The notes: a model not told the origin generated them from the sequence alone. A stretch of DNA of 64,000 nt from Chromobacterium sp. ATCC 53434 (GCF_002848345.1 NZ_CP025429.1:5074982-5138981), one strand, 5' to 3'; shown: positions 30,009-36,709, numbered from the stretch's first letter. A program made the numbers and translations.

Positions 30009-30043
30009 AAAAAACCCGCAGAGCCAGGGCTGTGCGGGTGTTT
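30009..30043. repeat. left attachment-like repeat (terminator hairpin)
   Basis: AAAAAACCCGCA (30009-30020) and GCTGTGCGGGT (30029-30039) recur in the same order and direction at 41000-41011 and 41021-41031. The sequence is also a hairpin with flanking A and T runs, so it can be both a terminator and an attachment core. Confidence 0.55.
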
Positions 30044-30131
30044 CGCGTTGCGGAAGCGGGTGGCAGAGTAACTATCGAAATAAACATGTAAGTCATTGTT
30101 ATTTAATTATTTTTATTGATGTGAAAAATTC

Positions 30132-30154
30132 ATCTATACACAAAAATATACACG
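30132..30154. repeat. integrase arm-type site, left end
   Basis: ATCTATACACA (30132-30142), followed by a partial copy ATATACAC (30147-30154), matches the repeated motif next to the integrase gene at 40840-40954. Such arm sites are bound by the N-terminal domain of tyrosine integrases. Confidence 0.6.
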
Positions 30155-30215
30155 CTACTTTGTAGTTGAACGAGTTGGTGGCATTATCTGCCTAATGCTC
30201 ATAGGTTTTTCAGCC

Positions 30216-30749
30216 TCAGTGAATTTTATGGAGTGCTCTTGCTAAATTCGTAATTTCATAACCATTTTTCGCAGGAATTGCATCTAATCCATAACTCTCA
30301 TCTGTGTGGATGAATTTTCCTGATATTTTATATATGGTGTAGATATTACTAGAGTCCCATTTTTTATCTGTCTTGAAAATAACCATCATACTATCCTGAC
30401 TGTTATAGAGCATGATGGGTGGTATTTTTTCAGCAAAATCAATTCTTCCCATTCTGTTTAGTGCAAATCCCTTCATGTAATTTGATGTGAATTCCCCTAG
30501 CAGGATGGCAGCCTTCGATTTTATCCCCGCACAGACGGCTTTCACGTTGCTGCCTCTTGATTCGTCTTCAGTACCAAAAGCTGGCCTCGGAATGCTATTC
30601 CCGGACTGAATAAAATACACGTATGTATCTGCGATCTTATTATTGCGCGTAATGGTTACTGTCTCAGTGGGAGTCAATTTGCAAGTGGTAACGATTTCCG
30701 CTTGTGCAGTGAAAGGAAGCAGGAGGATTGCAAGAATAATCTTTTTCAT
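30216..30749 (-). CDS. periplasmic protein, candidate immunity protein for the transglycosylase
   Basis: A 177-residue protein with a clear signal peptide (KKIILAILLLPFTAQA) and two cysteines in the mature part. Base composition is AT-rich, unlike the chromosome. I do not recognise the family. Its start overlaps the stop of the transglycosylase-like gene by 4 bases (ATGA), the coupling typical of effector-immunity pairs, and a periplasmic location is what immunity to a wall-degrading enzyme requires. The immunity role is inference. Confidence 0.6.
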   Translation of the reverse strand: MKKIILAILLLPFTAQAEIVTTCKLTPTETVTITRNNKIADTYVYFIQSGNSIPRPAFGTEDESRGSNVKAVCAGIKSKAAILLGEFTSNYMKGFALNRMGRIDFAEKIPPIMLYNSQDSMMVIFKTDKKWDSSNIYTIYKISGKFIHTDESYGLDAIPAKNGYEITNLARALHKIH

Positions 30750-31327
30750 TTCACGCCGTCTCGTAATACTTGCATAGAGTCAGGATTGCCTTTTAGGTTA
30801 TCTGCCATTGATTTAATCTTTTTGTAGTATATGCCGTTTCTTACGCCTCGGTAATCCTTGTATGCTTCAGCAATAGGGTCTGCGGCACCTTTTCTTTTCT
30901 CATTGTCAATCAGGAGTTGTAGGTATTTCGTCCCTGTTTGAATATTTATTGCCTCGTCAATAAGGGATGGGCCGTTATGGAATGCATCTGCCTTTTGGAA
31001 AACTTGCGCATCTGGTAATCGTTCAGATTTTGGCTTTTTCATATTTTCAAGCCGATACATTTCACGGATTGGAGCTTTTAATAGCTGCATCAATCCTTTT
31101 GCTGAACTACCTGCTGCGTGAGGATTTGAGTCAAATCTAGACTCCATATAGATGTGGCAAATAATAACATCAGTTGGCATGGACGATTGATTGTTCTCCT
31201 CCACAAGTTTTCTAATCTCCTTCAGCCTGGCTGAGTCATCTACCTGAACCTTTTCAGGAGAAGTTTCAGATTTTGGTGTGAGCTTTCCATTGTGGCTATG
31301 AATTTTCTTCTTATTTGCAACAGCCAT
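30746..31327 (-). CDS. lytic transglycosylase-like protein, candidate type VI effector
   Basis: A 193-residue protein with no signal peptide. Its SLT-type lysozyme fold is seen in VIICHIYMESRFDSNPHA (catalytic Glu62), SSAKGLMQLL (78-82) and TGTKYLQLLID. The N-terminal 45 residues are charged and probably flexible. A cytosolic peptidoglycan lyase directly downstream of a PAAR gene and coupled to a periplasmic protein fits a type VI effector cassette. It starts two bases after the PAAR stop. Confidence 0.72.
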   Translation of the reverse strand: MAVANKKKIHSHNGKLTPKSETSPEKVQVDDSARLKEIRKLVEENNQSSMPTDVIICHIYMESRFDSNPHAAGSSAKGLMQLLKAPIREMYRLENMKKPKSERLPDAQVFQKADAFHNGPSLIDEAINIQTGTKYLQLLIDNEKRKGAADPIAEAYKDYRGVRNGIYYKKIKSMADNLKGNPDSMQVLRDGVK

Positions 31328-31329
31328 TG

Positions 31330-31881
31330 TTATTGATCCCAGGATGGATTGATCGGGGTTGGCTCAGGCTCGTATACGTGAAGCGTCGCAGTGTCAGCAG
31401 TATCGGAGGACACTTTCATTGTTTTTCCTTCTTTATCGGTCTTTCCGTTGATCTTCTGCCCGTTGGGAAGCTCTATTGTGTAAGGCCAGTCAGCAAGGGG
31501 TTTTCCATCCATGCCATGGATGATGAAATGCTGATCGAACAGTCTGGGGACTGTGCTGGCTGTGCTCAGGGCAGAGGCGGCTATCGATGTCGGAGACGTG
31601 CCTGCCGCACCAGATGCGACATCTATTGTGGCCTGTCCTTGGGATGCAATGAGAGTGGCCCCACATGAAGTTTTCATGCCTTCTACGGCAACATTCTTGC
31701 CCATGAAAATGGTGCTTGAAGTGCCTTCGACAATGACGAATGTCCCTTTGCATTTAGGACAACTAACTTTATGGCCAATACCTGCAGCGTTCTTACCATA
31801 GACACTAAGCGTAGGGAACGCCTCCAGAACCGTGCCCCCGTGAGAGGTTGAATCTCCCTCACGGATGATGGCCTTACCCAT
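31330..31881 (-). CDS. PAAR-domain protein (type VI spike tip) with C-terminal extension
   Basis: A 183-residue protein. The PAAR domain spans about residues 1-95: REGDSTSHGGTVL, a Cys pair in VSCPKCKGTF, DGK-like MGKNVAVEGMKTSCGATLI. A linker and a small beta domain (FDQHFIIHGMDGKPLADWPYTIEL) of the type often fused to VgrG or PAAR proteins follow. The ATG at 31881 is preferred because GAGG is 9 bases upstream; an ATG at 31890 is also open. It overlaps the upstream gene by 8 bases. Confidence 0.82.
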   Translation of the reverse strand: MGKAIIREGDSTSHGGTVLEAFPTLSVYGKNAAGIGHKVSCPKCKGTFVIVEGTSSTIFMGKNVAVEGMKTSCGATLIASQGQATIDVASGAAGTSPTSIAASALSTASTVPRLFDQHFIIHGMDGKPLADWPYTIELPNGQKINGKTDKEGKTMKVSSDTADTATLHVYEPEPTPINPSWDQ

Positions 31882-32557
31882 GTTGTCCATCCTCGTACAG
31901 CTTTGGCATATAAGCAGGGTCGAGCAGCCCTTCAATTGGCGGTTCGTCCGCAAACTGGGTGATGGTGGAATCGTTATGGATGGGGCCAATGATTCGATCT
32001 CCGTTGTCCAGTTCACTGCCCACGATAGCCATAGGTCGGTCCCATACGAGGCCGGCGACACCTGCGCCGCTAATGATCTTGGCTTCGGTCCCATCAGAGT
32101 AGCGCACGATGTCGCCAACCATGGCAATGCGTTCTTCCCGCAGATATATCGGAGATGAAGCAATTACCTTGCCGCCACGCACGGTGATGGAAGCATCGGT
32201 GGCCACGGGGTAGACCGCCTTGATGGGCCTTGCTGCTACTTTGGCCATAAACTCGGTGACCAAGCGTTGCCCTTCGTTGACTGTGTTTTGCATAAACTTC
32301 CCTTCCGATTGTGTTGAATGCTTCGCCAACGTCGCGGCGATATCGACAAGTGAATCCAACGAGAAGCGCCCTGTATTGCCACGCCATAAATCGCTGATGC
32401 GGGGCTGTGTTAGCCCACATAAATGCGCTGCTTCGCTTTGCGTCCAATCATTGGACGCAAGCAACGACCTGATCTTCTCTAGGACCATCATGCGGATGCT
32501 GTGACTTGGGAGCTCTTCGAGCTTAATAGCATTTTTACCGATGTCATTTTTTGCCAT
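31874..32557 (-). CDS. XRE-family regulator fused to a PAAR-adjacent domain
   Basis: A 227-residue protein. Residues 20-85 are an XRE/HigA-type helix-turn-helix (WTQSEAAHLCGLTQPRISDLWRG). From residue 89 it is a separate domain (MQNTVNEGQRLVTEFMAKVAARP..) of the kind encoded as a stand-alone protein beside PAAR genes. Met89 is itself preceded by GGAAGGGAAG, so the second domain may also be made alone. No HigB/RelE toxin is present upstream. The protein may regulate the cargo operon and also help load the PAAR spike; both roles are inferred. Confidence 0.7.
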   Translation of the reverse strand: MAKNDIGKNAIKLEELPSHSIRMMVLEKIRSLLASNDWTQSEAAHLCGLTQPRISDLWRGNTGRFSLDSLVDIAATLAKHSTQSEGKFMQNTVNEGQRLVTEFMAKVAARPIKAVYPVATDASITVRGGKVIASSPIYLREERIAMVGDIVRYSDGTEAKIISGAGVAGLVWDRPMAIVGSELDNGDRIIGPIHNDSTITQFADEPPIEGLLDPAYMPKLYEDGQHG

Positions 32558-32564
32558 ATGGATA

Positions 32565-32584
32565 TTATGCCATAAAAAGCATAA
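32565..32584. promoter_or_regulatory. palindromic operator upstream of the XRE-PAAR operon
   Basis: TTATG-C-CATAA (32565-32575) is a perfect palindrome, and TTATGC/GCATAA (32565-32584) forms a second overlapping one. On the minus strand GGCATAAT is a plausible -10, so a protein bound here would block the operon. HigA-type repressors commonly control their own promoters through such sites. Confidence 0.55.
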
Positions 32585-32702
32585 GCGGGAAGGATCTGGT
32601 ATCCAGACTGTTCATTGCTGAGGTGCGTCTCGTTTTATTTTAAATAGAACATTGACTGACTTTAAAGCGTTCTTCTTTTTCTTACGTATGTAGCAAAAAC
32701 CA

Positions 32703-32945
32703 CTGCCAACGCTGCCAACACTGCCAACTCGTCTGTAAGTGTCTGATTGGTATGGGTTTAGTTGTTGGCAGTGGCGGCTAAAGCACTGCCAACAGGAGGG
32801 GGCAAACTGCCAACTGGGCGGGATGGGGTGGATTCACTGCCAATTGACTGCCAACACTGCCAACACTGCCAACTCACTGCCAACAGATAAAGCTATATAA
32901 ATCAGTCTATTGGAGAGGTGTTGGCAGAGTTGGCAGTGTTGGCAG
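32703..32945. repeat. iteron-like array, candidate replication origin of the satellite
   Basis: Fourteen copies of the octamer CTGCCAAC (one with a final T) occur in 243 bases. Ten are on the plus strand (starts 32703, 32712, 32721, 32786, 32807, 32837, 32848, 32857, 32866, 32877) and four inverted (32764, 32920, 32929, 32938). Many are spaced 9 bases apart. An AT-rich segment (32885-32915) lies between the last forward group and the inverted group. The array abuts the 3' end of the helicase gene, as crr does in P4. Confidence 0.7.
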
Positions 32946-32976
32946 TGGGTTTGGCCTCACGTGAGAAATTTTTCGC

Positions 32977-34731
32977 TTACTCTTCCGCTTCGCCGTCGTG
33001 CGGATGCAACTGCATGCGGTAGACCTGGCCCACGCCTTTGCCGCCATGCACGGTCCAACCGGCGCGACCCTTTGGCCGTTGCAGCATCCCCGCCCGGTAC
33101 AGCACTTCGCAGGCATGCCGCACTTCATAGCCGGCGATGACTTCGCCCTTGAACGCGCCCGGCGTCACCAGAAACACCGCTTCGCCTTCCAGCGTGTAGC
33201 GCTTGTAGCCCATCAGATTGGGAACCAGCGGGTCGCTGTCATTCATCGGCAGCAACACGAAGCGGGCGTACTGGCTGGCCTGCAGCACGGCGGCGGCCTG
33301 GTCGATCAAGCGGGCGTCGTCGCGGTCTTCGATGCCGAAAGCCTGCATCCAGCGCTGCCAGGTGGTTTCCACGCCTTGAATCGCCTGTTCCAGCGTCCAC
33401 CCGGTCAGGCCGGCATGGCTGGCCATCTCGGCCGCCGCCGACAGGATGGCGAATTTGCGCGTCGCGCGTCTGACCGTGGGTGCGGCGCCCTCGGGCACGG
33501 CCGCCAGCATGCGCTGTTGCGACCGCTCCACCCACTGCACCGCCGCCGCCCGGTTGTCCTGCAGCCAAGCGACGAAGGCGCGGCCGACGGTGCCGTAATG
33601 GCTGCGTGCATGCCGGGTCAGCTCGTCGGCAAACACTTCGCCATTGCTGCGGCCGTGGATGTGGTCGAAGGCGCGATAGGGGCCGGTGTCGGCCGGAATG
33701 TCGAGCAAGCGGATTTCCTGGCCGCCGCGCGGGGTCTGGCCGCCTTCGGTCAGGTACTGGCTCATTGCCACTTCGCCGGTAGAAATCATGGTCAGCTTCC
33801 ACGAACGGGCGGCGCGGTTGCCGCCTTCCTTCGCGCCTTGCAGTTTGGACACGCCGTTGAGCATGCTGTAGATGGCCGGGCCGATCTTGCGGGCGTCGCC
33901 GGAACCGACTTCATCCAGATAGATCATCATGTCATTGCTGGCTTCGGCCTCGTTGCTCAGGCCCAAAGAGGTGCCGGACCACGTGTGCAAGGTGCGCTGC
34001 GGGTCGCCCCACACGCTGGCGGCGGTATCGGCGCAGGTGCTCTTGCCGGACGAGGAATTGGTGTACAGGTGCAGGCCGATGCCATCCCGCGCCCCGCACA
34101 AGGCCAGCAGCGGGCCGGCCAGCGCGCAAGCGATGGTGGTCATCGCCAGCGGGTTGCCCAGCGCCAGCGCGCCGACCGTGCTTTGCCAGTCGGCCAGGCT
34201 GCCGGCCGGATGGTAGGCGCTGGCGTCCTTGGGGCGGCCGTTGAAATGCATCTTGCGGTTGGGGGTGCCGATGATGTCGCCGTTGGGCAGCACGAACGCG
34301 CCATGCTGCCAGCCGGACATGTTGACGATGTCGTGCCACTCGGTGGAGCCTTCGCGCTGCAACCAGTGGGCCAGCCGCGCCTGGCCGCCGCGGTCGGTGG
34401 TCAGCGTCAGGCCGCCCTTGCGCAGCAGCGCCCAGCCGGCGCGCTCGCCGATGTCGGCGCTGGGCAAGGCGCTGGTCATCACCTCGCCATTGCCCTGGCG
34501 CTGCCATTTGACGATGCGGTGATGGTTGCCGTCGGCATCCATGCCGCAGCCCAACAGCTCCATCTTGTCGCTCAGCCATTCCGGTGGCTGCTCCAACAGC
34601 TCGCCGGTATCGCGGTCGCGTTTGACGGCGATGTAATGCACGCCGTCGCGGTTCACTTCATAACGCGGGCCGGCGGCATACACCGGGGCGGCGGCCGCCA
34701 TCTTCAATACTGTCTTGTCAGCGCTGCCCAT
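32977..34731 (-). CDS. DUF927-domain helicase-like ATPase
   Basis: A 584-residue protein with a DUF927 domain. Walker A is seen in LYTNSSSGKST and an acidic Walker B in MMIYLDEVGSG. The N-terminal part has a small beta domain and the C-terminal part is helical. DUF927 proteins act as replicative helicases of phages and islands. The ATG at 34731 is chosen because AAGGAG lies 6 bases upstream; it overlaps the primase gene by 14 bases. Together the two genes correspond to the single alpha protein of phage P4. Confidence 0.82.
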   Translation of the reverse strand: MGSADKTVLKMAAAAPVYAAGPRYEVNRDGVHYIAVKRDRDTGELLEQPPEWLSDKMELLGCGMDADGNHHRIVKWQRQGNGEVMTSALPSADIGERAGWALLRKGGLTLTTDRGGQARLAHWLQREGSTEWHDIVNMSGWQHGAFVLPNGDIIGTPNRKMHFNGRPKDASAYHPAGSLADWQSTVGALALGNPLAMTTIACALAGPLLALCGARDGIGLHLYTNSSSGKSTCADTAASVWGDPQRTLHTWSGTSLGLSNEAEASNDMMIYLDEVGSGDARKIGPAIYSMLNGVSKLQGAKEGGNRAARSWKLTMISTGEVAMSQYLTEGGQTPRGGQEIRLLDIPADTGPYRAFDHIHGRSNGEVFADELTRHARSHYGTVGRAFVAWLQDNRAAAVQWVERSQQRMLAAVPEGAAPTVRRATRKFAILSAAAEMASHAGLTGWTLEQAIQGVETTWQRWMQAFGIEDRDDARLIDQAAAVLQASQYARFVLLPMNDSDPLVPNLMGYKRYTLEGEAVFLVTPGAFKGEVIAGYEVRHACEVLYRAGMLQRPKGRAGWTVHGGKGVGQVYRMQLHPHDGEAEE

Positions 34732-35737
34732 CGGCTTCTCCTTGTTCATTCAGTACATCCAGCCAATCGCTGTCCCGTCGCTCGGGAATCAGCAGATGGA
34801 CGGCTTTGTCGTCGGCCTGCATCTGGCGGACCAGCCGCCGGGCGGCGTTCTGGCCGGCCTGGTTGGCGTCGTTGTCGGCCATCACAAACAGCGCGCTCAC
34901 TTCATCCGGCAACACCGCATGCGACAGCCCCCAGGCCGACAGCGCCGCCCAGCACGGCAGGCCGCTGCCCTCGCGCACCGCCAGCGCGGTCTCGATACCT
35001 TCGGCCAGCGCCAGGCGGCCGTCTTCAGGCGGATACAGCCGGATCGCCGCGCCGGACAGGTCGCCGGAACGGCCCAGGGCCAGTTTCTTCACCGGCAGCG
35101 GCTCGCCGCTCACCGGGTGGACCAGCGCGGCCTTGTGGCCGTCAAAGGTCAGCCAGGTGCGATGCAAGCCCACATTGATGCCCTGCGGCGATGTCACCAG
35201 CGCCAGCATCGCCGGGAAGTGGCCCAGCAGCTGCGGCCGGCCGTGCAAGGTGATCCAGTAGGCCAAGGCCGGGTGATAGCGCAGCGCGCGGGGGTAAGTC
35301 GTCAGGCTCAAGCCTCGGCGCGTCAGATAGCGGCCCACCGGGTTATCGGCCGTCACCGGCCGGGCGGTGCGCCACAGCTGGGCCAGGCGTCCGCGCTGGT
35401 CGCGTTGCGGGTGCGGCGTAGGTGCGGCAGCCACCCGCGCCGGCTCCCCCTTCGCCCCGTCCAACACCCTGGCCACCGCCTGCGCCGCATGGAAGAAGTC
35501 GCCGCCTAGCCAATGCTGGGCCAGCACGAAGCCGTCGCCGCCCAGGCTGTCCAGCGCGCGGCAGACGAAGCGGCCGCTGCCCTTGTCGATCCATTCGAAA
35601 CGGTCGCTGCCGCCGCAGGCCGGGCAAGGCTGATTGCGGCGCTGGGTAAAGACCTCGGCCGGAATGCCCAAGGCCATCAGGATGTCCGGCCAGCGGTCGC
35701 GGGCCTGCTGGCGCAATTGTGCGAGATTGAGCCTCAT
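34718..35737 (-). CDS. P4-type primase with zinc ribbon and Toprim domain
   Basis: A 339-residue protein. The N-terminal zinc ribbon is seen as CPACGGSDRFEW (Cys38, Cys41) and FVCRALDSLGGDGF; the expected fourth Cys is missing. The Toprim domain has LALAEGIETALA (acidic Glu) and FVMADNDANQAG (DxD). It makes RNA primers for the satellite's own replication. The ATG at 35737 follows GGGAGG and overlaps the stop of a 27-codon frame as ATGA. Confidence 0.85.
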   Translation of the reverse strand: MRLNLAQLRQQARDRWPDILMALGIPAEVFTQRRNQPCPACGGSDRFEWIDKGSGRFVCRALDSLGGDGFVLAQHWLGGDFFHAAQAVARVLDGAKGEPARVAAAPTPHPQRDQRGRLAQLWRTARPVTADNPVGRYLTRRGLSLTTYPRALRYHPALAYWITLHGRPQLLGHFPAMLALVTSPQGINVGLHRTWLTFDGHKAALVHPVSGEPLPVKKLALGRSGDLSGAAIRLYPPEDGRLALAEGIETALAVREGSGLPCWAALSAWGLSHAVLPDEVSALFVMADNDANQAGQNAARRLVRQMQADDKAVHLLIPERRDSDWLDVLNEQGEADGQR

Positions 35738-35817
35738 GGTTGGGCCTCCCACTGGATGACGCCAGACAAGCCGAGGGCGTCTCGCCCGGTGCGCGGGAGA
35801 GGGTTTCTTGCGTTCAT
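35734..35817 (-). CDS. 27-residue ORF coupled to the primase gene
   Basis: This frame encodes 27 residues (starts NARNPLPRTGRDALGLSG). It has an excellent ribosome binding site (AAGGAG, 6 bases before ATG) and its stop overlaps the primase start as ATGA. It is probably translated, either as a small protein or as a leader that sets primase translation. Confidence 0.55.
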   Translation of the reverse strand: MNARNPLPRTGRDALGLSGVIQWEAQP

Positions 35818-35827
35818 GGGTGGCTCC

Positions 35828-36154
35828 TTAGAGCAGTTGGCCGATGTCGGCGCTGGCGTCGATGACTTGCTGCTGCAGCGGGGCGAGCAGCCCGGCCAGG
35901 CGCTGCGCCGGCAACGGTTGACCCTCGGCGCAATCCAGCAGCTCGACCAGTCCTTGCAGGCCGTCGCCGGTACGCGCCAGGCGCGACACGCCGGCGCTGA
36001 CGGTGTGTTCGATGCCACGGCACAAGCTGGCCAGCTGGCTCAAGGGTTCGCGCAGGGCGGCATGTTCGGGCGAGTTGGCCAGCAATTGCAGCTGGGCCAA
36101 TTGGTGATGAACGGCGGACAGCGCCAACGGGGCAATCAGCGGCAGGGCGTTCAT
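35828..36154 (-). CDS. small helical protein of the satellite early operon
   Basis: A 108-residue, Leu/Ala-rich helical protein, not recognised. It has GGAGG 7 bases before ATG and overlaps the upstream 58-residue gene by 4 bases (ATGA). Its position before the primase corresponds to the small kil/eta genes of P4, but no sequence match is claimed. Confidence 0.65.
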   Translation of the reverse strand: MNALPLIAPLALSAVHHQLAQLQLLANSPEHAALREPLSQLASLCRGIEHTVSAGVSRLARTGDGLQGLVELLDCAEGQPLPAQRLAGLLAPLQQQVIDASADIGQLL

Positions 36155-36327
36155 GCGATCACCTCCACGGCGAAGCCAGCGGGAGTGCGATGGAACACGG
36201 CGCGTTGACCCTGAGCCACCAGCAAAGCGGCGAGCGCGCGCGCTTCGGCCTCGTTGGGCAATGTGGAAATCGGGCGGGTAGTGTGCGGAAATAGGGCGCG
36301 GAGAGCGCGCAAGGTGATGCCAGGCAT
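36151..36327 (-). CDS. 58-residue protein, first gene of the satellite replication operon
   Basis: A small protein starting PGITLRALRALFPHTTRPISTLPNEAEARALAALLVAQGQRAVFHRTPAG. It has a near-perfect ribosome binding site (AAGGAGG, 5 bases before ATG), so translation is likely. A role like P4 Kil is possible by position only. It is downstream of the antisense-RNA region. Confidence 0.65.
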   Translation of the reverse strand: MPGITLRALRALFPHTTRPISTLPNEAEARALAALLVAQGQRAVFHRTPAGFAVEVIA

Positions 36328-36342
36328 GGTGACCTCCTTCGT

Positions 36343-36355
36343 AAGCGTTACGCTT
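36343..36355. promoter_or_regulatory. 13-base palindrome before the replication operon
   Basis: AAGCGT-T-ACGCTT is perfectly symmetrical around one base and lies just upstream of the ribosome binding site of the 58-residue gene. It could be a protein operator or an RNA hairpin. Confidence 0.45.
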
Positions 36356-36363
36356 GCCATCCC

Positions 36364-36373
36364 GAGACCAATC
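36364..36373 (-). promoter_or_regulatory. seqC-like antisense target in the operon leader
   Basis: On the minus strand this reads GATTGGTCTC, the same 10 bases as the upstream copy at 36533-36542. Both are complementary to the seqB-like stretch at 36395-36404. It lies about 37 bases before the first operon start codon, so pairing here could affect translation or termination. Confidence 0.65.
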
Positions 36374-36384
36374 GGGGGTGGCAG

Positions 36385-36490
36385 GCACATGGCAGGATTG
36401 GTCTACCGGTACGAAGGAACCGGCGCGTGCAAGCACGCTCCCACCAAGGCCCGCCATAGAAAGAGACGCACCAATGGTGTGAAACGGACG
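36385..36490 (-). ncRNA. candidate CI/C4-type antisense immunity RNA
   Basis: Approximate ends. The minus-strand sequence contains a GCGTGC/GCACGC hairpin (36424-36437), a CCGGT/ACCGG hairpin (36405-36422) and then the single-stranded AGACCAATCC (36404-36395). This last piece is complementary to copies upstream and downstream of it. The seqA-RNA(seqB)-seqC order is that of phage P4 CI RNA and P1 C4 RNA, which silence the replication operon of an incoming or resident element. The transcript itself is inferred. Confidence 0.62.
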
Positions 36491-36491
36491 T

Positions 36492-36513
36492 AAAAAATGC
36501 CGCAATAGGCGGC
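36492..36513 (-). terminator. early terminator in the satellite operon leader
   Basis: On the minus strand GCCGC pairs with GCGGC around CTATT, followed after one base by six T residues. An overlapping competing stem (AGGCGG/CCGCCT) precedes it. In P4, CI RNA pairing with seqA favours early transcription termination; the seqA copy lies just upstream of this hairpin. Confidence 0.65.
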
Positions 36514-36532
36514 TATCCGCCTTCGTAATCAG

Positions 36533-36543
36533 GAGACCAATCC
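36533..36543 (-). promoter_or_regulatory. seqA-like antisense target
   Basis: The minus strand reads GGATTGGTCTC. Ten of these bases (GGATTGGTCT) are exactly complementary to AGACCAATCC in the candidate antisense RNA. It lies about 25-30 bases into the predicted leader transcript and upstream of the early terminator. Confidence 0.65.
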
Positions 36544-36571
36544 CGGTCGCGCTATTGAACACGACGGGGTA

Positions 36572-36600
36572 ATGGTGCGGGAATCGGGCGGGGCTGTCAA
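36572..36600 (-). promoter_or_regulatory. leftward promoter of the satellite replication operon
   Basis: A perfect -35 TTGACA (36600-36595) is followed after 17 bases by the weaker -10 CACCAT. A start near 36565 would give a leader containing seqA, the early terminator, the antisense RNA and seqC before the first gene. Confidence 0.6.
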
Positions 36601-36602
36601 GC

Positions 36603-36615
36603 ATGTGATTCACAT
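36603..36615. promoter_or_regulatory. shared palindromic operator between divergent promoters
   Basis: ATGTGA-T-TCACAT is a perfect 13-base palindrome. It sits directly beside the leftward -35 (36595-36600) and 8 bases from the rightward -35 (36623-36628), so one regulator could control both. Confidence 0.6.
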
Positions 36616-36622
36616 ATTGGAT

Positions 36623-36651
36623 TTGAGCGGTGCATTTCATACGGATATAAT
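36623..36651 (+). promoter_or_regulatory. rightward promoter toward the Ogr/Delta-like gene
   Basis: TTGAGC and a perfect -10 TATAAT are separated by 17 bases. A start near 36658 is expected. Confidence 0.75.
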
Positions 36652-36686
36652 GGGCGTTAGATGGTTTGAATTATGGCGATGGAATC

Positions 36687-36709
36687 AAGGCCCTGGCAGG
36701 GGCCTTTTT
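36687..36709 (+). terminator. terminator hairpin in the 5' leader of the Ogr/Delta-like gene
   Basis: AAGGCCC pairs with GGGCCTT, followed by a T-run ending at 36709. It lies only about 30-50 bases after the predicted start, so most transcripts could end as a short RNA unless the hairpin is relieved. Confidence 0.65.

Larger units (their letters stand above)
29748..30215. other. chromosome-island junction region
   Basis: No convincing gene. 29748-30008 is chromosomal high-GC sequence. 30009-30043 is the left attachment-like/terminator repeat. From about 30075 the base composition turns AT-rich, and integrase arm-like repeats occur at 30132-30154. The left boundary of the mobile element is therefore placed here. 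Confidence 0.6.

Noticed and set aside
29842..30165. 107-codon plus-strand frame at the left island boundary
   Set aside because: It crosses the terminator-like attachment repeat and changes composition halfway, so it is unlikely to be coding.
32703..32945. CRISPR array
   Set aside because: The repeats are 8 bases with 1-3 base gaps and both orientations. There are no spacers and no cas genes, so an iteron array is a better explanation.
35828..36640. Long minus-strand frame from 36640 into the 108-residue gene (Icd-like reading of the leader)
   Set aside because: The upstream part overlaps the antisense-RNA region and has no good start signal. Similar frames in P1/P4-like elements probably reflect the conserved RNA. 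Only the 108-residue part with GGAGG is kept.
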